From positions 1-36,082 of the forward strand of contig NZ_BSTR01000070.1 in NCBI RefSeq assembly GCF_030269645.1: a stretch of 36,082 bases of DNA, written 5' to 3'. Below the pieces are notes generated by a model. It made no database searches, was not told where the DNA came from, and worked only from the letters and a program-made list of their open reading frames with translations. Position 1 is the first letter of the stretch. The number at the start of each line of letters is the position of its first letter. Position numbers and translations under genes: made by a program. Positions 30,297 through 36,082 of this stretch are shown in pieces. This DNA comes from Actinokineospora sp. NBRC 105648. GTDB taxonomy: Bacteria > Actinomycetota > Actinomycetes > Mycobacteriales > Pseudonocardiaceae.

Positions 30297-31973
30297 ATGA
30301 CCACAGCGAAGGCCGCCCGGCCGTCCATCCTCACCGTGGACGACGACCCGAGCGTGTCCCGGGCCGTCGCCCGCGACCTGCGCAAGAAGTACGGCGAGGG
30401 GTACCGGGTCGTCCGGGCGGAGTCCGGGGCGCAGGCCCTGGAGGCGCTGCGCGAGCTCAAGCTGCGCGGCGAGGACGTGGCCGCCCTGCTGGCCGACTAC
30501 CGGATGCCGCAGATGAGCGGCATCGAGTTCCTGGAGCAGGCGATGGACCTGTTCCCGCTGGCCCGCCGGGTGCTGCTGACCGCCTACGCCGACACCGAGG
30601 CCGCCATCCAGGCGATCAACGTGGTCGACCTCGACCACTACCTGCTCAAGCCGTGGGACCCGCCGGAGGAGAAGTTCTACCCGGTGCTCGACGAGCTGCT
30701 GGCGGCCTGGACCGCGGCCGAGCGCACGCCCGCGCGGCAGGTCCGGGTCATCGGCCACCGCTGGTCGAGCCGGTCCTACGAGGTGCGCGACTTCCTGGCC
30801 CGCAACTCGGTGCCGTTCCGGTGGCACCTGTTCGGCGAGGACGCCGAGAGCGAACGCCTGCTCAGCGCGGCCGGGCAGGACGGCAGCAAGCTCCCGGTCG
30901 TGGTGACCACCGAGGGTGACGCCCTGGTCGAGCCCAGCGACGGCGAGCTGGCCGCGCGGGTCGGGCTGAGCACGACGCCCTCCACCGACTTCTACGACCT
31001 GATCGTGGTCGGCGGCGGCCCGGCGGGCCTGGGCGCGGCGGTCTACGGCGGCTCCGAGGGGCTGCGGACCGTGCTGGTGGAGCGGATGGCGACCGGCGGG
31101 CAGGCGGGCACCAGCAGCCGGATCGAGAACTACCTGGGCTTCCCCGACGGGGTGTCCGGCGAGCAGCTGACCGAGCGGGCGCGCAGGCAGGCGGCGAAGT
31201 TCGCGGTCGAGATGCTGACCACCCGGGACGTCGTGGCGCTGGAGCAGCGCGGGTCGGCCCGGGTGGTGCGCTTCGACGACGGCACCGAGCTGGCCGCGCA
31301 CACGGTGATCCTGGCGACCGGGGTGTCCTACCGGATGCTCGACGCACCCGGCCTGGACGGGCTCACCGGGCAGGGCGTGTTCTACGGCGCGGCCACCACC
31401 GAGGGCCCCAGCTGCGCGGGGCAGGACGTCTACATCGTCGGCGGCGCCAACTCCGCGGGCCAGGCGGCGATGTACTTCGCCCGGCACGCCCGCCGGGTGG
31501 TCCTGCTGGTCCGCGGCACCTCGCTGGACCAGTCGATGTCGCGGTACCTGATCGACCAGATCGCGGGCGTCCCGGCCATCGAGGTCCGGGCCTGCACCGA
31601 GGTGGTCGGCGGGGCGGGCACCGGTCACCTGGAGGAGCTCACCCTGCGCGACCGGAGCACCGGCCGGACCGAGACGGTGCCCGCGTCCTGGTTGTTCGTC
31701 TTCATCGGCGCCGCCCCGCGCACCGACTGGCTCGACGGCACGCTCACCCGCGACCGGCGCGGGTTCGTGCTGGCCGGGCCGGACCTGGTCGTCGAGGGCC
31801 GCAGGCCCGCGGGCTGGGAGCTCGACCGCGACCCCTACCACCTGGAGACCAGCGTGCCCGGCGTGTTCGTCGCCGGGGACGTCCGCGCCGACTCGGTCAA
31901 GCGGGTCGCCTCCGCGGTCGGCGAGGGCGCGATGGCCGTGACGCTGGTCCACCGCTACCTGGAGAAGCCATGA
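30297..31973 (+). CDS. Response regulator fused to thioredoxin-reductase-like flavoprotein
   Basis: 558 residues in three parts. Residues 8-135 are a receiver domain (ILTVDDDPS, phospho-acceptor D67 in LLADYRMPQMSG, LLTAY, LLKPW). Residues 145-225 look like a glutaredoxin/thioredoxin fold (VRVIGHRWSSRSYEVRDFLARN, LPVVVTTEG) in which the CxxC site is replaced by serines. From about 235 there is a thioredoxin-reductase-like FAD/NAD(P)H module (YDLIVVGGGPAGLGAAVYG, GGQAGTSSRIENYLGFP, VYIVGGANSAGQAAMYFARHA). Its usual CxxC is reduced to one cysteine (GPSCAGQ). This matches known fused response-regulator/TrxR-like proteins, probably redox-signal outputs, not true disulfide reductases. The ATGA stop/start overlap couples it to the kinase gene. 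Confidence 0.9.
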   Translation: MTTAKAARPSILTVDDDPSVSRAVARDLRKKYGEGYRVVRAESGAQALEALRELKLRGEDVAALLADYRMPQMSGIEFLEQAMDLFPLARRVLLTAYADTEAAIQAINVVDLDHYLLKPWDPPEEKFYPVLDELLAAWTAAERTPARQVRVIGHRWSSRSYEVRDFLARNSVPFRWHLFGEDAESERLLSAAGQDGSKLPVVVTTEGDALVEPSDGELAARVGLSTTPSTDFYDLIVVGGGPAGLGAAVYGGSEGLRTVLVERMATGGQAGTSSRIENYLGFPDGVSGEQLTERARRQAAKFAVEMLTTRDVVALEQRGSARVVRFDDGTELAAHTVILATGVSYRMLDAPGLDGLTGQGVFYGAATTEGPSCAGQDVYIVGGANSAGQAAMYFARHARRVVLLVRGTSLDQSMSRYLIDQIAGVPAIEVRACTEVVGGAGTGHLEELTLRDRSTGRTETVPASWLFVFIGAAPRTDWLDGTLTRDRRGFVLAGPDLVVEGRRPAGWELDRDPYHLETSVPGVFVAGDVRADSVKRVASAVGEGAMAVTLVHRYLEKP

Positions 31974-33382
31974 CCCCCGACGAGCTGCGCGAGCTGTTCC
32001 TCTTCGAGCACCTGGACGACACCCAGCTGGCCTGGCTGGTCGAGCACGGCCAGGTGGAGGCCACCCGCGCGGGCGATCCGCTGCTCAGCGAGGGCCAGCC
32101 CGCGACCTGCTTCTACGTGCTGCTCGAGGGCACGGTCGCGCTGCAGCGGACGATCGGCGGCGAGACGGTCGAGATCTCCCGCACCGACCACCGCGGCTCC
32201 TACTTCGGCGCCACGCAGGCCTACCTGGGCGCGGAGGTGGCGTCCAAGCGGATCTACCAGATGACCGTCGTCCCGATCACCGACGTGGTGATGCTGCAAC
32301 TCCCGGCGGAGGAGTTCGGCGCCGCCTTCCGGGAGTGGTTCCCGATGGCGATGCACCTGCTGGAGGGCCTGTTCTTCGGCATGCAGAACACCCAGGCGGT
32401 GGTCGGGCAGCGGGAACGCCTGCTGGCGCTGGGTTCGCTGTCCGCGGGCCTGACCCACGAGCTCAACAACCCCGCCGCCGCGGCGGTCCGCGCCACGGCC
32501 GCGCTGCGCGAGCGGGTGGCGGGCATGCGCCACAAGCTGGCCATGCTGGCTCAGGGCTCGATCGACGCCGCCACCCTGCCCTCGCTGGTGCGGCTGCAGG
32601 AGTCGGCGGTGGAACGGGTCGCCAAGGCGCCGAAGCTGGAGCCGATGGCGGCCAGCGACCTCGAGGACGAGGTCGGCGACTGGCTGGACGAGCACGGCGT
32701 CGCGGGCGGCTGGGACCTGGCCCCGACCCTGGTCGCGGGCGGCCTGGACGTGGACTGGCTGGCCACCGCGCTGGGCGAGTGCCCGGCGGCGGCCCGGGAA
32801 CCGGCCATCCGCTGGCTGGCGTACACGGTCGAGACCGAGACCCTGATGAACGAGATCGAGGACGCGACCACCCGGGTCTCGACCCTGGTCGGCGCGACCA
32901 AGCAGTACTCCCAGATGGACCGGGCGCCGTTCCAGGTGGTCGACGTGCACGAGCTGCTGGACTCCACCCTGGTCATGCTGGGCGGGAAGATCGGCGACGG
33001 GGTGCGGGTGGTCAAGGAGTACGACCACGACCTCCCCCGACTGCCCGCCTACGCCGCGGAGCTCAACCAGGTGTGGACCAACCTGATCGACAACGCCGTC
33101 AGCGCCATGTCCCGGCAGGGCGTGCTGACGATCCGGACGTTCCGCAGCGAGGCGTCGCTGGTGGTGGAGATCGGCGACACCGGCACGGGCATCCCGGCGG
33201 CGGTGCAGAGCCGGATCTTCGAGCCGTTCTTCACCACGAAGGCCTTCGGCGAGGGAACGGGCCTGGGCCTGGACATCTCGTGGCGGATCGTGGTGAACAA
33301 GCACCACGGCGACATCCGGGTCGTGTCGACCCCGGGCGACACCCGCTTCCAGGTCTGGCTCCCGCTGAACCCGGGCGCGTGA
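31970..33382 (+). CDS. cNMP-binding-domain sensor histidine kinase
   Basis: 470 residues. The N-terminal cyclic-nucleotide-binding/Crp-like barrel (LFLFEHLDDTQLAWLVEHGQ, GDPLLSEGQPATCFYVLLEGTVAL, about residues 5-125) is joined to a histidine kinase. The H-box is SAGLTHELNNPAAA (H163), followed by a long helical linker and a HATPase domain (NQVWTNLIDNAVSAM, GDTGTGIP, EGTGLGLDIS, FQVWLPL). There are no membrane segments, so it is cytoplasmic. It is the likely cognate kinase for the receiver domain in the coupled upstream gene, perhaps responding to a nucleotide or redox ligand; that pairing is inferred from the ATGA overlap and known co-occurrence. Confidence 0.9.
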   Translation: MTPDELRELFLFEHLDDTQLAWLVEHGQVEATRAGDPLLSEGQPATCFYVLLEGTVALQRTIGGETVEISRTDHRGSYFGATQAYLGAEVASKRIYQMTVVPITDVVMLQLPAEEFGAAFREWFPMAMHLLEGLFFGMQNTQAVVGQRERLLALGSLSAGLTHELNNPAAAAVRATAALRERVAGMRHKLAMLAQGSIDAATLPSLVRLQESAVERVAKAPKLEPMAASDLEDEVGDWLDEHGVAGGWDLAPTLVAGGLDVDWLATALGECPAAAREPAIRWLAYTVETETLMNEIEDATTRVSTLVGATKQYSQMDRAPFQVVDVHELLDSTLVMLGGKIGDGVRVVKEYDHDLPRLPAYAAELNQVWTNLIDNAVSAMSRQGVLTIRTFRSEASLVVEIGDTGTGIPAAVQSRIFEPFFTTKAFGEGTGLGLDISWRIVVNKHHGDIRVVSTPGDTRFQVWLPLNPGA

Positions 33383-33383
33383 G

Positions 33384-33570
33384 CGCGGCCGAAGGCGGCG
33401 TACCCGTGTCCCCAGGCCGAGGGTAGGAACAGGTAGCCGAGCTCGAACTCCCTTGCGTCCGGGCAGATCTGACCAGGACGCACCGGGTCCCCGGCCTCGG
33501 ACTCGCGCAGCACCAACCGTTCCGTCCCGATCGGGGCAGGTGGCCAGCCGAGGGATCCGATCTCGATCAC
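33384..33570 (-). pseudogene. GNAT acetyltransferase remnant
   Basis: On the minus strand, the reading begins with TERLVLRESEAGDP and jumps to ELGYLFLPSAWGHGYAA. These are the first strand and the central acetyl-CoA-loop region of RimJ/RimL-like GNAT enzymes, joined with roughly 70-80 residues missing between them. After GYAA homology stops where the histidine kinase gene ends. No start codon is apparent for a functional protein. Confidence 0.6.
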
Positions 33571-33741
33571 GCGGGCAACCTGGCGCACGCCCACCGGGCA
33601 GGAGCCCCGGCGCCGTGGGGCTGGGCCATCCGGGTGGCCTGCCCACAACTCGGCCGCAGCGTGGTTACAATCGACCACATGCAGGCACGCACTATCAGCA
33701 ACAGGACCCGCGTGCCGTCCCCGTCAACGTGGAGATTCACC

Positions 33742-34560
33742 ATGGCCAAGAGCCCCAAGGCGGTTGCGCTGGGGAACGCGCTGCGCCGGTCGCGGATGGG
33801 GGAAGGGGTGACGTTGCGGGAGTTCGCGGTGCGGATCGGCCGGGACCCGGCGATGCTGTCCCGCTGGGAGACCGGCGACCGGATCCCCAAACCCGAGCAG
33901 GCCGCCCAGATCCTGTCCACCCTGGGGGTCGCGGGCACCCAGTACGAAGAGGTCATGAGCCTGGTGCACAGCGCGGGCGAGGCCTACTGGGTGGCCACCT
34001 CCGCGGCCGAGCGGCGGCAGCAGTTCTCAGCGTACCTGGAGTACGAGGAGACCGCCTCGACGATCTACGCGGTGGCACCGCTGACCGTGCCCGCACTGCT
34101 CCGGACCACCGACTACGCCGCGGCAGCCGGTGACGACATTACGGCACACAACGCCGACCGGAGGGCGGTGATCACCGGCCCACGACCGGTCGGGATGGTC
34201 GCCCTGATCGGCCAGGCGGTGCTGCACCAGCAGTTCGGCGGCCCCACCGTCACGGCGGGCCAACTGCGCAGGCTCCTGGAGCTGACGCAGCTACCCAACG
34301 TCGCCCTGCGCGTGGTCCCGTTCGGCGCCGCTTGGAATCCATTGCTGGACGGCGCTTTCCACCTGATCGAGTCGGAGAAGCTGCCCACAGCGGTGTTCAT
34401 CGAGACCCGCCGCTCCATGCTGCTGCTGCACCGCCCGGACGACGTGCAGTCCTACAGGCTCGCTGTGAACGACACCGAACGCCAGTCCCTGGACCCCCGC
34501 GAATCCGCTCGCCTGATCTGGCAGATCCTGCAGCGAGTCGAACAACCGTCCCTGAACTGA
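33742..34560 (+). CDS. XRE regulator with DUF5753-type C-terminus
   Basis: 272 residues. The N-terminal HTH (KAVALGNALRRSRMGEGVTLREFAVRI, GRDPAMLSRWETGDRIPKPEQAAQIL) is followed by a DUF5753-like domain (AYLEYEETASTIYAVAPLTVPALLRTTDYA, RPVGMVALIGQAVLHQQFGG, LRVVPFGAAWNPLLDGAFHLIE, RRSMLLLHRPDDVQSYR). This is the Scr1-type antitoxin-like regulator family that is abundant in actinomycetes. The ATG at 33742 has GGAG nine bases upstream; earlier in-frame starts exist. Family members often adjoin a small DUF397 gene, but I see none in the flanking sequence. Confidence 0.88.
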   Translation: MAKSPKAVALGNALRRSRMGEGVTLREFAVRIGRDPAMLSRWETGDRIPKPEQAAQILSTLGVAGTQYEEVMSLVHSAGEAYWVATSAAERRQQFSAYLEYEETASTIYAVAPLTVPALLRTTDYAAAAGDDITAHNADRRAVITGPRPVGMVALIGQAVLHQQFGGPTVTAGQLRRLLELTQLPNVALRVVPFGAAWNPLLDGAFHLIESEKLPTAVFIETRRSMLLLHRPDDVQSYRLAVNDTERQSLDPRESARLIWQILQRVEQPSLN

Positions 34561-34724
34561 GCTCCACCGAGACCCGCAGAGGTCCACAAAGGACATAGCA
34601 GGACTGTCGCGCGGAACGATGCCCGGCGCCGAGACAGTCGCCTCGGCGCCGGACCCCGCGCACCACACCGCACCCGGGCCAGTCGGCCCCCCAGCCACCC
34701 GGGTCACGGCGGGCACACGACCAT

Positions 34725-35114
34725 TCACCCCCGCCCGGCGCCCGGCGCCTGGATCGCGCTCAGGTGCTGCCCGACCAGCAACCACCCATCCTCGTGCCAC
34801 CCCGCGATGTGGGTGACCCGGAACTCCTGCTCGGCCGGGCGCCCCTGGAACGACATCCGCTGGGCATGCCTGCCAATCGCCACGACCACACCGCCGTAGT
34901 CCCGAACGGACAGTTCTTCGACGGTCAACCGCTCGACATCCAACGCCCCGCTCCGATGCCGATCAAGCCACTGCGTCTTCGCCAGTACGAACCCCACCGG
35001 CCCGACCACCGTGAAGGTGTCGGCAGTCAACGCCGCCAACGCGTCGACATCCCCGGCGACCTCGGCCCTCGCCCACTTCTCCACCAGCGCACGGATCCGC
35101 TCGTCGTCACCCAT
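34725..35114 (-). CDS. NTF2/SnoaL-like small protein
   Basis: 129 residues of the NTF2-like fold: ERIRALVEKWARAEVAGDVDALAALTADTFTVVGPVGFVLAKTQWLD, then beta strands LTVEELSVRDYGGVVVAIGRHAQ, EFRVTHIAGWHEDGWLLVGQHLSAI. This is the DUF4440/SnoaL-like class, which includes small isomerases and many proteins of unknown function. The ATG at 35114 follows a GGGGGGA ribosome site; the frame is open to 35168 without one. It is divergent from a MarR regulator across an operator-rich gap and so is probably its target. Confidence 0.85.
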   Translation of the reverse strand: MGDDERIRALVEKWARAEVAGDVDALAALTADTFTVVGPVGFVLAKTQWLDRHRSGALDVERLTVEELSVRDYGGVVVAIGRHAQRMSFQGRPAEQEFRVTHIAGWHEDGWLLVGQHLSAIQAPGAGRG

Positions 35115-35170
35115 CGTCCCCCCAGCCACACTCGACCCACTACCTCGCCGAACCAACGCACCAACCATAC

Positions 35171-35222
35171 GACATCAAACGTTTCGGCGTCAAACGTTTA
35201 GATGTCTAATGACATGCTAAGC
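35171..35222. promoter_or_regulatory. Operator cluster between NTF2-like and MarR genes
   Basis: Two TCAAACGTTT repeats, each with an AAACGTTT palindrome (35177-35184 and 35192-35199), are enclosed by GACATC (35171-35176) and its complement GATGTC (35201-35206). ATGCTAAGC (35214-35222) follows and equals half of the palindrome before the DHA2 exporter. TCTAAT (35205-35210) could serve as a -10 for the MarR gene. Confidence 0.55.
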
Positions 35223-35229
35223 TCGGCCG

Positions 35230-35688
35230 GTGCACTTCCTCGCCACTCCCCCACTCGGCCTGGTCCTGTCCCACAGCGCCAAGACCGTGGCCCGCGCCAT
35301 GGAGGAGGCGATGGCCCAGGCAGGCGGCAGCATCCCGGCCTGGCAGATCCTGCTCACCCTCAAGACCCAACCGGTCGCCAACCAACGCGAACTGGCGGCG
35401 GCGGTCGGCATCCAGGACGCCACCCTCACCCACCACCTCAACGCCATGGAGAACGACGGCCTCCTGGCCCGCCGCCGAGACCCGGCGAACCGGAGGGTGC
35501 ACCTGGTGGAACTCACCAAGGACGGCGAAGCCCTGTTCCACACCTTGCGCAAGGTGGCAGTGGCATTCGACCAAAGGCTGAGAACGGGACTGGACGAGGC
35601 GGAAACCGCGACCCTGGTCAAACTGCTCGGGAAGCTGCGGACGAATGTGATGGAACCACAAGACACAGACGAGTCCCCAGCCCGATAA
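35230..35688 (+). CDS. MarR-family transcriptional regulator
   Basis: 152 residues with the MarR winged helix: PAWQILLTLKTQPVANQRELAAAVGIQDATLTHHLNAMENDGLLARRRDPANRRVHLVELTKDGEALF. Flanking dimerisation helices lie on both sides. MarR proteins repress by binding palindromes and are released by small ligands. The GTG at 35230 has no ribosome site, and a -10-like TCTAAT lies about 20 bp upstream, so a leaderless or nearly leaderless transcript is possible. It is probably autoregulated and controls the divergent NTF2-like gene through the shared operators. The exporter at 19800-21551 is a speculative third target because of the shared half-site. Confidence 0.9.
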   Translation: MHFLATPPLGLVLSHSAKTVARAMEEAMAQAGGSIPAWQILLTLKTQPVANQRELAAAVGIQDATLTHHLNAMENDGLLARRRDPANRRVHLVELTKDGEALFHTLRKVAVAFDQRLRTGLDEAETATLVKLLGKLRTNVMEPQDTDESPAR

Positions 35689-35694
35689 GCGCAC

Positions 35695-35918
35695 CGGAAT
35701 CGCGAGCCCGCCAAAGCAACGGAGTCCCAATCCCGCTGGTACCGCAGCGGAAAGGCTGCCCCCGCTGGCAGGCAACAAGATCCCCACCTCGCTGGTACCG
35801 CAGCGGATAGGCCGACTCTGCCCGCACCCAAGAGAATCCCGCCCCCCAGCTAACCGCAGCGGTGAGGCCGACCCCGCTAAAACGCAACAAGATCCCGTCC
35901 CCGCTGGTACCGCAGTGG
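35695..35918. repeat. 56-bp tandem repeat array, four units
   Basis: The palindromic block CCGCTGGTACCGCAGCGG or a close variant ends at 35750, 35806, 35862 and 35918, an exact 56-bp period. Between blocks, sequences such as AGGCCGACCCCGCT and ACGCAACAAGATCCC are also conserved with substitutions. Because the interval sequence is shared, this is a tandem repeat and not CRISPR. Confidence 0.8.
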
Positions 35919-35957
35919 AGAGGCCGACCACGCTGGAACACAACGCCCGCTACGAAT

Positions 35958-36082
35958 GCTCGATCTAGTGGACTCGCTTCGTGTGGGGGGAGAGTGCCGC
36001 TAAACTTGCCGTGGGTGGGGATGCCCTTACCCTGCCCTTTTCTCTCCACCGCGGTGCTCTAGGGGCCCCACACGAAGCGAGT
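35958..36082 (-). repeat. Hairpin repeat, copy 3 (cut by window edge)
   Basis: The reverse complement of 35958-36068 equals 191-301 at all 111 positions. Here both arms are present: 35972-35988 pairs perfectly with 36066-36082 (17 bp), and the pairing would continue beyond the window. The interior carries the same conserved blocks as the other copies. Confidence 0.88.

Noticed and set aside
35695..35918. Regular repeats resembling a CRISPR array
   Set aside because: The sequence between repeat blocks is itself conserved, the units diverge, and no cas genes are present.

Overview
The window is very GC-rich, with strong G/C bias at third codon positions and frequent GTG starts. Its gene content points to a filamentous actinomycete: AfsR/SARP regulators, NB-ARC/TPR proteins, a DUF5753-type XRE regulator, a probable F420/FMN luciferase-like oxidoreductase and a DUF6191-like small membrane protein. 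The order Pseudonocardiales is my best guess, by gestalt only. No rRNA, tRNA, CRISPR array or complete biosynthetic cluster is visible.

Layout. Positions 1-660 hold the 5' end of an IS30-type transposase abutting a hairpin repeat, then decayed short repeats. 741-4694: an FAD/NAD(P)-binding protein, then two divergently transcribed small SARP regulators. 4628-10282: a DUF6191-like membrane protein, a secreted papain-like protease, an NB-ARC/TPR protein, a small exported protein and an LLM-class oxidoreductase. 10283-10930 has no gene and carries a second hairpin copy plus low-complexity repeats. 10931-15664: an ArsR-like regulator divergent from an MFS exporter that is ATGA-coupled to a large GTPase/KAP-NTPase fusion. 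15820-21551 (minus): an orphan membrane-anchored periplasmic-binding-like protein, an upstream divergent P-loop ATPase, and a DHA2-type exporter. 22505-25438: a full-length AfsR-type SARP/NB-ARC/TPR regulator. 25679-30217: a possible small peptide, an XRE regulator and a pair of ABC half-exporters with complementary nucleotide-site decay. 30297-33382: a two-gene redox/signalling operon (REC-glutaredoxin-like-thioredoxin-reductase-like protein and cNMP-binding histidine kinase). 33384-35688: a GNAT remnant, a DUF5753-type regulator, an NTF2-like protein and a MarR regulator. From 35695 to the end lie a 56-bp tandem array and a third hairpin copy, inverted relative to the first.

Most unusual gene set. 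12743-19713 holds a zinc-ribbon/TRAFAC-GTPase/KAP-NTPase fusion with a membrane insertion, converging on an ATPase plus membrane-tethered PBP-I protein that has no ABC permease partner. NTPase modules of this kind occur in predicted biological-conflict and signalling systems. That these three proteins work together is inference from adjacency.

Most unusual non-coding feature. A roughly 139-bp hairpin repeat occurs three times. The copies at the two window ends are identical over 111 bp and inverted. The middle copy differs but keeps pairing through compensatory changes on both arms.
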